From Bacteroidia bacterium (GTDB lineage Bacteria > Bacteroidota > Bacteroidia > Bacteroidales > Paludibacteraceae): a stretch of DNA of 64,000 nt. Position numbers and translations under genes: made by a program. The stretch is taken from the NCBI GenBank assembly GCA_021152555.1, contig JAGKVE010000004.1, positions 1 to 64,000 of the forward strand, given 5' to 3'. Positions 43,748 to 53,034 of this stretch are shown here, in pieces (position 1 is the stretch's first letter; every line of letters begins with the position of its first letter). The notes beneath the pieces are model-generated. The model was not told the origin of the DNA, did not search any database, and saw only the letters and a list, made by a program, of their open reading frames with translations.

Positions 43748-45091
43748 ATGAAAATCTGTTTGAAAAACGCCGCCTGCTTCGTCGAGGCAGACAAACTGAA
43801 ACAACTTGAGTCACAAACCGAAAGTGCCAACCTCTTGTTAGAGAACGGTCAGGGTGCAGGTAATGATTACATCGGATGGGTACACCTGCCCTCCTCTATC
43901 ACCGATGCCTTCTTAGCAGAAGTGCAGGCCTCGGCAGACGAACTGCGCCGTCGTTGCGAGGTTGTGATTGTAGCCGGTATCGGAGGTTCGTACCTCGGTG
44001 CACGCGCAGTGAACGAGGCATTGAGCTCGGCGTTTGACGCGTTTGTAGCCAAGAACCGCAAAAACCCGTACGTAGTCTATGCCGGCAACAACATTGGCGA
44101 AGACTACCTGGCAGAGCTCATGGAGTTCGTCTCCGACAAACAGTTCGGTATCATCAATATCTCCAAGTCCGGCACAACGACCGAGACCGCACTCGCTTTC
44201 CGTCTGCTGAAGACCATGCTGGAGAAGCAGGTCGGCAAAGAAGAGGCCAAACACCGCATCGTGGCTGTCACCGACCGCGCGAAAGGAGCGCTCCGCTCGC
44301 TCGCGACCAAAGAAGGCTACAAGACTTTCGTCATTCCCGATAACGTAGGCGGTCGTTTCTCCGTCCTCACTCCCGTAGGTCTGTTACCGATTGCAGTTGC
44401 CGGCGGTGATATCCGCGAACTCGTGCGCGGCGCACAAGAGATGGAAAAAGCAACGGACGTCAAAGTGCCATACGCAGAGAACCCTGCCTGCCAATATGCA
44501 GCAATCCGTAATGCACTTTACCAGAGCGGAAAGAAAATCGAGATACTCGTGAACTTCAACCCCAAACTGCACTATTTCAGCGAGTGGTGGAAACAACTCT
44601 ATGGCGAGAGTGAAGGCAAAGACCACAAAGCTATCTTCCCGGCAAGCGTTGATTTCACGACCGACCTGCACTCAATGGGTCAGTGGATTCAAGACGGCGA
44701 GCGCACGATTTTTGAGACCGTTATCTCAATTGAGAAAGCCAACAAGAGCGTCCTCGTTCCAACCGACGAAGAGAACCTTGACGGACTCAATTTCCTTGCA
44801 GGCAAACATGTGGACGAGGTCAATAAGAACGCCGAACTCGGCACCCAACTCGCTCACGTGGACGGTGGAGTGCCGAATATCCATATCTCATTTGAGAAGA
44901 TTGATGAGTTCAACATTGGCCAGTTCATCTATTTCTTCGAGCGCGCGTGCGGTATTTCGGGTTACGTATTAGGCGTCAATCCGTTCAACCAACCCGGCGT
45001 CGAGGCATACAAAAAGAACATGTTCGCCCTCCTCAACAAACCAGGTTACGAGGCTGAGAGCAAGGCTATTCAGGCGCGGCTGAACAAATAA
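43748..45091 (+). CDS. pgi: Glucose-6-phosphate isomerase
   Basis: 447 residues, the shorter form found in Firmicutes and Bacteroidota. It interconverts glucose-6-P and fructose-6-P. Seen are GIGGSYLGARAVNEAL, ISKSGTTTETALAFR (phosphate loop), NVGGRFSVLTPVGLLP and the C-terminal NPFNQPGVEAYKKNMF. Last gene of lysS-gpsA-pgi; a strong terminator follows. Confidence 0.97.
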   Translation: MKICLKNAACFVEADKLKQLESQTESANLLLENGQGAGNDYIGWVHLPSSITDAFLAEVQASADELRRRCEVVIVAGIGGSYLGARAVNEALSSAFDAFVAKNRKNPYVVYAGNNIGEDYLAELMEFVSDKQFGIINISKSGTTTETALAFRLLKTMLEKQVGKEEAKHRIVAVTDRAKGALRSLATKEGYKTFVIPDNVGGRFSVLTPVGLLPIAVAGGDIRELVRGAQEMEKATDVKVPYAENPACQYAAIRNALYQSGKKIEILVNFNPKLHYFSEWWKQLYGESEGKDHKAIFPASVDFTTDLHSMGQWIQDGERTIFETVISIEKANKSVLVPTDEENLDGLNFLAGKHVDEVNKNAELGTQLAHVDGGVPNIHISFEKIDEFNIGQFIYFFERACGISGYVLGVNPFNQPGVEAYKKNMFALLNKPGYEAESKAIQARLNK

Positions 45092-45108
45092 TAAAAGAAT
45101 TGAAAAAA

Positions 45109-45357
45109 TCAGTATTGTTGGACGTACCCTATCGGTGCGTCCAACAATTTTATACCGTATTTATCAACGATGTGGCGCGCCGTGCTATCCGGTTCCTGCC
45201 ATGGGTGCATTGCAAGTGCGAACTTATCATGATGGACAGTGAAGACCTGCTCCGCCTGCACGTCAAGGATGGCGAGATCAACCGTACCGAACCGGTCGTG
45301 AATCTCGCGAAACCGCTTGTCATACCCTCCGTAATGCCGGAAGAAAAAACGCCACGA
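45109..45357 (-). pseudogene. C-terminal fragment of an MBL-fold (UlaG/NAPE-PLD-like) metal hydrolase
   Basis: The minus strand is open for 82 codons without a proper start. It ends in a recognisable MBL-hydrolase C-terminus: GGYDKRFREIHDRFG, then FTVHHDKFALAMHPWQEP and LLDAPIG. In this family a conserved KFALAxHPW-x-EP follows the last metal-binding His. The N-terminal HxHxDH domain is absent, and about 25-30 residues between the two preserved blocks seem deleted. A second copy at 52807 shares QAEQxFTVHHxKFALAMHPWxEP. The 89-residue ORF on the plus strand is a shadow of it. Confidence 0.75.
45114..45151 (+). terminator. Terminator of lysS-gpsA-pgi
   Basis: A 15-bp stem (one G-T pair) with arms 45114-45128 and 45134-45148 and a 5-nt loop is followed by TTTTAT. 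One arm coincides with the LLDAPIG codons of the antisense MBL fragment. Confidence 0.85.
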
Positions 45358-45435
45358 CTACTTTTTTAAAATATACACAAATTTATTTTCACAAACGCCC
45401 TTTACTACAAAAAATTATCATTATCGCATAGTTTT

Positions 45436-45467
45436 CTTGCATATGTCAAAAAAAAGTTGTACTTTTG
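45436..45467 (+). promoter_or_regulatory. Promoter of the DUF5686 gene
   Basis: CTTG 45436-45439 and TACTTTTG 45460-45467, 20 bp apart. It shows that the in-frame ATG at 45457 cannot be the start. Confidence 0.8.
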
Positions 45468-45516
45468 CGCTCGTTCTGAATTATTTTTAATAATTTTGGT
45501 GCGTATTACAAAATAT

Positions 45517-48378
45517 ATGTTCTGTATGTTGGCAGTCACAATCAGTCTGCTGTTTGTGTGTGCCGGACCACTCTATTCGCAGGAAGCCCCTCAAAAGACC
45601 AGCATATCGGGCGTTGTGGTAGATAGCGACACGGGAGAGACTCTTCCGTTCGTTCAGATTTATTTCCTTAAATCCACTACCAACAAAGGAATGATTCCTT
45701 CAGAAGTTGGAACGACAAGTGACATTGACGGTAATTTTACCATCAGCAATACCGCTGGGTACAACACGCTTCATTTTCAGATGTTAGGTTACAAGACCGA
45801 GATGCTGACGCTGCGCAAAGGGCAGAACCGCAAAAACGTAAAAGTGAAGTTGACACCGGACGTATATGGACTGCAGGATATCGTAGTGACACCTAAAAAC
45901 CGCAAGCGCGATTACAAACGCAAAGGCAATCCCGCGGTAGAGTTAATCAAGAATGTGATTGCCCATAAGGATTCTTTCTGCGTAACAACAGTTGATCAAT
46001 ATACCGCCAAAAGTTATTCACGTATGTCGTTCGCGCTGGACAACATCAAAGTGAACTGGAAGAAACCGTTCTGGCGTGATTTTGCGTTTGTTCAGAAATA
46101 TATCGACACAACGGGTGTCTATCCGAATGTGACGGTCAGTATCCGCGAGCACCTGAACACCGAATACTATCAGAGACGCCCTCACCGTGAGAAAAAAATA
46201 CTGGACAAAAAGCGTATCTTCGGCGTTGAGAGTGTCATCGGCTCACAGTCTTTCCAGCAGAACATCAACGCCATCTTCAAAGATATAGATATCAACGACA
46301 ACAGCATGAATCTGCTGTTCAACCGGTTTGTGTCACCGCTCTCATCGACCCTCGCCGTTTCGTTCTACCAATATTATATCATGGATACCATCATGGTGGA
46401 CGGCTATCCGTGTATCGACCTGGCATTCGTGCCGGTGAACTCCGAAAGCTATGGTTTCACGGGACACCTGTACATCGTCAATGACAGCACCTACCGGCTC
46501 AAGAAATATGCGATTAATATTCCGCCGGATATCAACCTCAATTTCGTAAGCAACTTCTCCATAGAGCATAGTTACAAACAATTGGAGAATGGTCTTTGGG
46601 CCCCTGACCGGACAAGTACGTACGCCAAGTTCTACATCCTGAATAACAAACGAGGTATGCTTGCCCGGCAAACCAAAATTTACACGGGTTGGGACTTGGA
46701 GACACCTATCGCAAAAGAAACATTCTCAAGCCTGACAGGTCCTGAGCCGGAGATAAACGACACAACGGCTGAGTTGGTTTGGGAAGGACAATGGACGGAC
46801 GAAATGCGGCCCGAACCGCTGACCAAATACGAAAGTTCGGTAGTGGACTTGGTGCGCGAATTTACCAATACGCCTAAATTCAACTCACTGGCATTGTTTG
46901 TCAATGCCATCACCACCGAATATATCCCCACGCGCAAAGCAGAGTTTATGTACCTCAGCAAATTCGACATAGGCCCCATCTACAATTTCGTCAGTTGGAA
47001 TATGCTGGAAGGTGTGCGTTTGAGAGTAGGCGGAGGTTCTACGGCGCGGTTACATGACCAGGCGTTCTTCCGCGGATACGTAGCGTTCGGGACAAAAGAC
47101 CTGCTACCGAAATACAATGCTACATTTGTCTATACATTCGACAAACACAAGGACCAGCCGTACGACGGGAAACGGCATCACATTCAGTTAATGGCCCAGT
47201 ATGATGTCGAAGAACCAGGACAAGTGACGGATGTCGTACGAAGAGACAATATCATCATGTCCATCCCTACAAGTAAACCCGTCATGCCGTTCGCTCAATA
47301 CGTCTTCCACGCCAAAGCAGAATACATGAAAGAATGGAGGAACAATCTGATGTTGAAAACTTCATTTGACTTCACGAACAACCGCGCTGCAGGCGCACTG
47401 TTATACAACCGCGTGGATTGGACACAACAGATAAACGGAACAGACACCACGTATTCAAAGAATTTGACCAATATCGGTTCGTTCCGTAATTATGAGGGGG
47501 TATTCGAATTGGAGTACTCACCCGGTTCTATGATTGGTATCGACCGTAACGGTATAAAGAGCCCGTGGGGCTTGGAGAAAGATGCACCGACCATTAATCT
47601 GACACACACCATCGGCTATCTGGACGACAGACATAACGGCGGTGACGGATTTTTCTACAACAGGACGGAAGTGATGTTCGACAAGCGTTTCTGGTTCTCT
47701 GCCTTCGGCCACCTGGACCTCCGTATTCAGACGGGTATGATCTGGCAGAAAGTGCCATTCCCCCAACTACACATCCCACAGACATCAACTAGTATTCTGC
47801 TGGCACAACGATCATTCAACCAAATGAAACCGATGGAGTTTATGATGGATGAGTACGTGTCGCTGTTCGCAACCTATTTTTTCAAAGGATGGATACTGAA
47901 CCGCATTCCGGGTATCAACAAACTGAAACTCCGCGGTGTAGTCAGTTTTGCAGGTGTTTATGGAGGTTTGACCAAAAAGAACAACCCGTATCTGGAAGGC
48001 AATAACGGATTATATGATTTCCCGCATTCTTCTTGGGAGAACGGGATTGTAGATAATGCCTTTGACAGTAATGGTTACATCAAAGACGGTTATCGGACTT
48101 CCTCACCCATTGGCAAACTGCCATACATGGAGATTACCGCCGGATTTGAAAATATCCTCAAGTTCATCCGTATTGACTACATCCGCCGAATTACATATAA
48201 CGACTATGAATTGCCGTATATGATTCAGAAGATGGAACCCGTCAATCCCGACAACCCGACGCTTGGTTTCCGTCCTGCCGTGGATGAGAACGGGAACCCG
48301 GTTTTGATACATGGGCGTCGCCGTATCGGGGCTTGGGGAAGAAATGGTGTTAAAATAACTGTCAGAATTTCCTTATAA
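45517..48378 (+). CDS. DUF5686 outer-membrane protein with CarboxypepD-reg-like domain
   Basis: 953 residues from ATG 45517. The signal peptide (MFCMLAVTISLLFVCAGPLYSQ) is followed by a carboxypeptidase-regulatory-like beta sandwich (about 30-115; SGVVVDSDTGETLPFVQIYF, DIDGNFTI), then the DUF5686 region and a long beta-barrel ending in VKITVRISL. The arrangement resembles TonB-dependent receptor N-termini, but there is no plug. Function is unknown. The next gene starts 4 nt later and is also a barrel. Confidence 0.9.
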   Translation: MFCMLAVTISLLFVCAGPLYSQEAPQKTSISGVVVDSDTGETLPFVQIYFLKSTTNKGMIPSEVGTTSDIDGNFTISNTAGYNTLHFQMLGYKTEMLTLRKGQNRKNVKVKLTPDVYGLQDIVVTPKNRKRDYKRKGNPAVELIKNVIAHKDSFCVTTVDQYTAKSYSRMSFALDNIKVNWKKPFWRDFAFVQKYIDTTGVYPNVTVSIREHLNTEYYQRRPHREKKILDKKRIFGVESVIGSQSFQQNINAIFKDIDINDNSMNLLFNRFVSPLSSTLAVSFYQYYIMDTIMVDGYPCIDLAFVPVNSESYGFTGHLYIVNDSTYRLKKYAINIPPDINLNFVSNFSIEHSYKQLENGLWAPDRTSTYAKFYILNNKRGMLARQTKIYTGWDLETPIAKETFSSLTGPEPEINDTTAELVWEGQWTDEMRPEPLTKYESSVVDLVREFTNTPKFNSLALFVNAITTEYIPTRKAEFMYLSKFDIGPIYNFVSWNMLEGVRLRVGGGSTARLHDQAFFRGYVAFGTKDLLPKYNATFVYTFDKHKDQPYDGKRHHIQLMAQYDVEEPGQVTDVVRRDNIIMSIPTSKPVMPFAQYVFHAKAEYMKEWRNNLMLKTSFDFTNNRAAGALLYNRVDWTQQINGTDTTYSKNLTNIGSFRNYEGVFELEYSPGSMIGIDRNGIKSPWGLEKDAPTINLTHTIGYLDDRHNGGDGFFYNRTEVMFDKRFWFSAFGHLDLRIQTGMIWQKVPFPQLHIPQTSTSILLAQRSFNQMKPMEFMMDEYVSLFATYFFKGWILNRIPGINKLKLRGVVSFAGVYGGLTKKNNPYLEGNNGLYDFPHSSWENGIVDNAFDSNGYIKDGYRTSSPIGKLPYMEITAGFENILKFIRIDYIRRITYNDYELPYMIQKMEPVNPDNPTLGFRPAVDENGNPVLIHGRRRIGAWGRNGVKITVRISL

Positions 48379-48382
48379 TACG

Positions 48383-49171
48383 ATGAAACGAGTACTCTTT
48401 ATCTTATGCATAATAGCCGTTTTCGCGCTAAGGGCAAAAGCACAAACTAATGATAGCAAGTTGCAATTGTCGCTGGATGAGGCAAAAGCTCGTCTGGTCG
48501 AGTTTAACACAGAACGGATGCTGGATTCTCTTGATCAGGAGAACCTGCCGCGATTAGTGTCAGGAGGTTTGCTGGCTCATGCTAACTTGAGTAATTTCAT
48601 CATTACCCGTGATCATCACACCATGAGTTCCTACATGCGCATTGGAGGCGAACTGGGAGGATTTCTGGATTTTGCCATCACAAAGCATTTCGCTATTCAA
48701 CCGCAAGTCATTTTTACTGCCCATCAGAATTATTTTGCCGTCACGGATAGTGCAAACCATTTATGGTCTTTTGGTGTTGATATACCTATTTATTTCTTGG
48801 GACGATTCGGAAATATGGAGAAAGGATATATCCAATTCGGAGGCGGTATATTTACCCATTTTACCTTTGCTTCCAACATTGCCAACAAATTCAAAAACGT
48901 TGACGAATCAGAAACTGCGGTTTCTACAAATCCGACTAAACCGGTTGACACACATGACTACAGTCGCTTGCACTCTCTACATAATAATCACTTCGGTGTC
49001 GCGGCAACTGTCGGGTACGAATTTCCAATTGGCATCCAAATCAATGCACAATATAAAATCAGCCTTTCGGATATTGCTGGCTTTTATAGCGAAAACAAAG
49101 GCAAAGAGATTGCAGACGCATTGATTTACCCGCAATCCGTTTCACTCGGGATTGCCTATAGGTGGAAATAA
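48383..49171 (+). CDS. Small outer-membrane beta-barrel protein (PF13568-like)
   Basis: 262 residues. A signal peptide ending in AKAQ is followed by alternating beta strands (GGELGGFLDFAITKHFAIQPQVIF, YIQFGGGIFTHF, VAATVGYEFPIGIQINAQYKI) typical of PorT/OmpW-like barrels of Bacteroidota, ending with SLGIAYRWK. The 4-bp gap to the DUF5686 gene suggests a joint role in the outer membrane, otherwise unassigned. Confidence 0.82.
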   Translation: MKRVLFILCIIAVFALRAKAQTNDSKLQLSLDEAKARLVEFNTERMLDSLDQENLPRLVSGGLLAHANLSNFIITRDHHTMSSYMRIGGELGGFLDFAITKHFAIQPQVIFTAHQNYFAVTDSANHLWSFGVDIPIYFLGRFGNMEKGYIQFGGGIFTHFTFASNIANKFKNVDESETAVSTNPTKPVDTHDYSRLHSLHNNHFGVAATVGYEFPIGIQINAQYKISLSDIAGFYSENKGKEIADALIYPQSVSLGIAYRWK

Positions 49172-49187
49172 ATGGGCTAACAAAACG

Positions 49188-49964
49188 TTACTTTCTATGG
49201 AAGAAACGATAAACCGGCAGGAATAACTTCAGCCATCTGCGATACGACTTGGGCAGTATAAACAACTGAATAGCGGTATTCCTGATGGAACACGCTACCC
49301 AATAACGCCTGATTGCCATCCCCTCCGGATAACGCATGAGATATGCCCTTGCCTCATTACGGGCAAGGGTGTTTTTATGAACGTCACCCTTGGGATGAGT
49401 TATAGATATGCGGTCGTCTATCTCGCATTTGAGGCCAAAACGGCGGGCGTAGAAACAGGCTACAAGATCAAGCCCCCACCCATGAGGATTAATATCCAAT
49501 GGTTCCAAGTGTCTGTACACAGGCCGGGAGTACATTCCTAACATTCCCTCGGAAAAAGCCACACTGCGCCGCTTGCCGCTTCGTCGCGAATAAGACCATG
49601 CCACCCATGTATAAGAGTCATCAGCATGAGATGGACAATATACTCCCACGCCTTCAAAACTTTCTGTTAATAGGATATGTTTGAGTTGTGCCAAAGCCTC
49701 ATGTGAGATAAGCACATCTGAGCATATAAAAAACAGATACGGATAATTCCCTTTTTCTGCCATCGTTATCGCGTGGTGCATCATCCCGCTGTAATACACA
49801 TTGGGCAGATAGACGGTGTCGCCGTCGCATGCTGCAGGACGTTGACCACTGTCCGCATCTACGATATGACACTCGAACGATGGACGCAGTTCACGATATA
49901 GGAACTCTGCATTCGCAGCCTCATGATAATTGAAAATACAAACGAGAATATCAGTTGCTTGCAT
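49188..49964 (-). CDS. Glycosyltransferase-like protein (GT-A type)
   Basis: 258 residues. The N-terminal ILVCIFNYHEAANAEFLYREL and HIVDADSG, and the acidic FFICSDVLISHEAL, are consistent with a GT2/GT-A fold with a DxD-like site, and SEGMLGMYSRPVYRHLEP may form the acceptor region. The C-terminus is basic and hydrophobic (LFLPVYRFFHRK), suggesting membrane association. Donor and acceptor are not evident. It overlaps the next gene by 14 nt within a three-gene envelope cluster. Confidence 0.65.
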   Translation of the reverse strand: MQATDILVCIFNYHEAANAEFLYRELRPSFECHIVDADSGQRPAACDGDTVYLPNVYYSGMMHHAITMAEKGNYPYLFFICSDVLISHEALAQLKHILLTESFEGVGVYCPSHADDSYTWVAWSYSRRSGKRRSVAFSEGMLGMYSRPVYRHLEPLDINPHGWGLDLVACFYARRFGLKCEIDDRISITHPKGDVHKNTLARNEARAYLMRYPEGMAIRRYWVACSIRNTAIQLFILPKSYRRWLKLFLPVYRFFHRK

Positions 49965-51033
49965 GACGTTTCTTGATTAGTTTACTTTTCCCTAACCACT
50001 GCGGCAGGATAATAACACCGGCTATCAGGTAATAATAATATGTGCATAGACGCCAGATGGAAGTAATCACTACGGTGGACATTTTCTGAGTAATATACTC
50101 GCCGAGGAACCCGTCGAACATCACCTCCGCAAAGCCGCTGCCACCCGGCGTGGGAACTATCATGCAAACAATACCCAATATGTATTGCCGCGCAAAGCAC
50201 ATCATATTATCCATGCCGGACAACGGATTAAAAATCATGATGGCCATGTTCGCAATTAGGAACCGTAAGCCCCAGATTCCTATTGTGGATAGCGACAAAC
50301 GGACCCAATACCCAAAGGTCTCATGCTTGAATTCATTGGCACATTGGCGTATCTCTACCGCAGTACGGAGAGCGCGATTACGGTAACGGCGCAATACCTT
50401 GAGTTTGAACACAAACCCGATGATATTGATGAAGACGGAGGGCTTGAAGAACAAGCCGATACACAACATCGTCACCCATACGAATTTCATCACATACCCG
50501 ATAATGAACGCCCATAGATAGCCGTATTGGAAATACCCTTCTGCAGTAAATAAATCTGCGTAAGGAATAACAGCCAGCAACGCGGGAAACAGAGCTATCA
50601 TCAGCACTTCGTCCAAAAATAACGCCAATATGGTCATTGAGGTGGCACGGCTGATTTTGATTCCTTCGCGATGAATAAAAAGTACTTCCAACGAAGAACC
50701 ACCGGCCGCAGAAGGAGTGACTGCCGATGTGAACTCATATAACATTCGTATACGGAAGAGTTGCCGGAATTTGAGAGGAGCACCCGACATCACGCGAAGA
50801 CGGTACATACCCGAGAAATCTTTGAGCAGAGTAAATACCACCACTAACAGCGCAAATACCCACCAGTTGTCTGCCAACACAAGCGGACCCTGAGGTATAT
50901 CATCATGCATTTCGCGCCATAACATATACCCCACTCCTATCAAGCCGAACAGTATCGGCCAAACTATCATCGAAGGTTTGAACCGCGAGGCTACTGAGCG
51001 GTTTTGTTTTGATATTTTGGATTCCTTGCTCAT
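49951..51033 (-). CDS. Flippase-like membrane protein (UPF0104/LPG synthase TM family)
   Basis: 360 residues with about eight transmembrane helices. Signature segments are LKDFSGMYRLRVM, EFTSAVTPSAAGGSSLEVLFI and VPTPGGSGFAEVMF, matching the YbhN / lysylphosphatidylglycerol synthase transmembrane family, in which some members move lipids or glycolipids across the membrane. It lies between two glycosyltransferase-like genes, which favours lipid-linked sugar handling (inference). Confidence 0.88.
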   Translation of the reverse strand: MSKESKISKQNRSVASRFKPSMIVWPILFGLIGVGYMLWREMHDDIPQGPLVLADNWWVFALLVVVFTLLKDFSGMYRLRVMSGAPLKFRQLFRIRMLYEFTSAVTPSAAGGSSLEVLFIHREGIKISRATSMTILALFLDEVLMIALFPALLAVIPYADLFTAEGYFQYGYLWAFIIGYVMKFVWVTMLCIGLFFKPSVFINIIGFVFKLKVLRRYRNRALRTAVEIRQCANEFKHETFGYWVRLSLSTIGIWGLRFLIANMAIMIFNPLSGMDNMMCFARQYILGIVCMIVPTPGGSGFAEVMFDGFLGEYITQKMSTVVITSIWRLCTYYYYLIAGVIILPQWLGKSKLIKKRHASN

Positions 51034-52199
51034 TACGGTTCTGCGGCGTAAGTTTGTATGAATTTGGCTATGTCATCGGCCCCATTGCCTTCCTTGCGGA
51101 CCGCATTGGCTGAATTTATGTAAATATCTAATATTCTGCGGTCTACAGCACATTCGTTTATCCATTTCACAATTTTTTTGGAGCGTGTAAACGAGCGACC
51201 GCAGTTCAGTACGTCCGTGAATAAGTGGGCGGAAATATATTCTATTTCGGACGCGCAATAAAATACGCCGATAGGCACTCCCATCAGTGCGCTGTCCAAC
51301 ATGGCATTTGGACCGCCTTTGGTTAACAGCACATCGGCTGCGCGGTTGAGTTCATATACCTTGTCCACAAATTCGTACGGCCGTAAATCAATATTGGACG
51401 GCGCTGTTGTTTTCAATCGTTCCAGCCGTTTGAACAGGTGTTTGTTGGTTCCGCAGATAGCAAGAACGGTAATAGGATGTTGGGCGTTCATCAATGCTGC
51501 CACTACGCGGTTCATGCCTGATTTGCCGTATCCGCCGGCGGCCACCATCACTATCAGACGGTCTTGCGGGAGGCCGTATTTAGTGCGGTAGAAGGATTTC
51601 CCCTCTGTCACTTCCATGATTTCTTTGCGGGTTACAAAAGGAACTATCATCAATTGTTTGCGCGTAAAATCATGCTTGAGGGCATCATGGAAAGCCAGGC
51701 GGCAGTTCACTACAAACTTGTCCACACGGATATTCCACCAGTTATGGACACTGTTGTCCGGATTGTACGTCACTACTTTTACGTGCGGGTCTACTAGGTC
51801 GCGGTATTGCGTGGAAAGGAACGATGTCAGATAGTGGGTATCTATGATGATGTCGGGCTGCACCTCCTTCAGCATCTCCAAATATATATTGCGCGCGCGT
51901 TTATACACGGTGGACACTACTATTGGTAGCGAATTGTGAATGCCGCCGATATAGGTACCCCACATCTGGATGTAGTTATGGAATGGGAATGTATTGGCCC
52001 ATTTGACGTCACGAATAAACCTCTGTTCTATCTTGAAAAGAGTGGGATGATCTTTGAAGGTGTATTTTCGGATAACTTCTATATTGGGGTCATGGAGTCC
52101 TTCTATAGCGTCGGCGATGGACGCTGCAGTTGTAATATGACCGAAACCGGCCTCGATAAAGGTTACTAAGATTCGTGTCTTTTTACGTTGTGTTGTCAT
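51033..52199 (-). CDS. MGDG-synthase/MurG-like (GT28-type) glycosyltransferase
   Basis: 388 residues. The N-terminal ILVTFIEAGFGHITTAASIADAI is the MGDG-synthase-like acceptor motif (family GxGH). DTHYLTSFLS is near the middle, and the C-terminal domain has VMVAAGGYGKSGM and the sugar-nucleotide motif LTKGGPNAMLDSALMGVP. It probably glycosylates a lipid. The start overlaps the next gene by 1 nt; a 63-bp gap without promoter links it to the truncated phosphatase upstream. Confidence 0.82.
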   Translation of the reverse strand: MTTQRKKTRILVTFIEAGFGHITTAASIADAIEGLHDPNIEVIRKYTFKDHPTLFKIEQRFIRDVKWANTFPFHNYIQMWGTYIGGIHNSLPIVVSTVYKRARNIYLEMLKEVQPDIIIDTHYLTSFLSTQYRDLVDPHVKVVTYNPDNSVHNWWNIRVDKFVVNCRLAFHDALKHDFTRKQLMIVPFVTRKEIMEVTEGKSFYRTKYGLPQDRLIVMVAAGGYGKSGMNRVVAALMNAQHPITVLAICGTNKHLFKRLERLKTTAPSNIDLRPYEFVDKVYELNRAADVLLTKGGPNAMLDSALMGVPIGVFYCASEIEYISAHLFTDVLNCGRSFTRSKKIVKWINECAVDRRILDIYINSANAVRKEGNGADDIAKFIQTYAAEP

Positions 52200-52262
52200 A
52201 TGGGTATTGAATGATTTTTCGTGTAAATGAACTGGTTTTTTCTTTTTATGTACGATTTAGCA

Positions 52263-52643
52263 TTATATCAAAAAACGTTTCCTGAGCAGTTGTATATCGT
52301 CCGATGCCAGAAATAACTGTTCCTGAAGATAGTTCCGCATACCGCCGAACTCACGGTCTATCAGATCAAGCGTGCGGACAAAATTGACGGTTGATACGCC
52401 CATAAAAGCCTGTACGACCTCTTTCTCTGCCTCGCCGCCGCCGCGTGATTCAATTTCTAAGTTCAAACGTGTTACCAACTCGCGATAGGCGGTGTTGGAC
52501 AAATCAAAATCCTCTATGATAGCTTCGCGATCTACGCCTAATGCAAATAGCAAATACGCAGCCCCCCACCCTGTTCGGTCTTTGCCTTGGAAACAATGCC
52601 ATAGTATGCCGCCGTCTGCTGGTGCCTCTATGATTAGACGCAA
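52263..52643 (-). pseudogene. 5'-truncated tyrosine-protein phosphatase (Y_phosphatase3-like)
   Basis: 126 residues from TTG 52643, with no ATG. The P-loop HCFQGKDRTGWGAA (Cys-x5-Arg) is intact and followed by the family's helical segment, but the roughly 130-150-residue N-terminal part of such phosphatases is missing. The frame is open for ~18 further codons (QPVGRIYFLRL) that also align with the family, then stops. A good promoter lies about 100 bp upstream, so the remnant is probably transcribed and may serve as the leader of the three-gene cluster. Confidence 0.7.
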
Positions 52644-52745
52644 AAAATAAATTCTGCCAACAGGTTGTATTTTATATTTTTCTATTCTACCTTATTTTAT
52701 CACACATGCACGCGTGCTATACACTCGCGCACACAAAATCGGCTG

Positions 52746-52777
52746 CAAAGATAGAAAAAAAAAATGACACACACAAG
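52746..52777 (-). promoter_or_regulatory. Promoter of the phosphatase remnant and glycolipid cluster
   Basis: Minus strand: TATCTTTG at 52753-52746 and CTTG at 52777-52774, 20 bp apart. Confidence 0.7.
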
Positions 52778-52806
52778 TGTGTATGCCATTTTCCTGCATT
52801 TTTCAG

Positions 52807-53031
52807 TTAAAAATCCACCTTTTCGCCGATTCTTGCGTCCAGAAGACAGAGATGATGCTTCGTGGCGATAGTACGGGCGTTCTGTTCCGGTTCCGGCCAG
52901 GGATGCATCGCCAAGGCGAACTTATTGTGGTGAACCGTAAAATACTGCTCCGCTTGCAAGTCCAGGATTGCTCGCTCCAAGCCCTCCGGCGTGACAAAGC
53001 GTCTGGTTCGTTTGCCTAAGAGGCGGTATCT
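52807..53031 (-). pseudogene. Second C-terminal MBL-fold hydrolase fragment
   Basis: The minus strand encodes 74 sense codons between a TAG (53032-53034) and TAA (52807-52809), with no ATG or GTG upstream of the conserved part. Content: TPEGLERAILDLQAEQYF, TVHHNKFALAMHPWPEP, LLDARIGEKVDF, matching the C-terminus of UlaG/NAPE-PLD-like MBL hydrolases and the fragment at 45109. Upstream DNA is open in a different frame, suggesting a frameshift. The 80-residue plus-strand ORF here is a shadow. Confidence 0.75.
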
Positions 53032-53034
53032 CTA

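Noticed and set aside
45100..45369. 89-residue plus-strand ORF after pgi
   Set aside because: It contains the pgi terminator hairpin at its start and is antisense to an MBL-fold C-terminal fragment whose codons match a known family.
52777..53019. 80-residue plus-strand ORF
   Set aside because: It resembles the ORF at 45100 only because both are shadows of the same minus-strand MBL sequence; the minus translation matches the family and the plus one does not.
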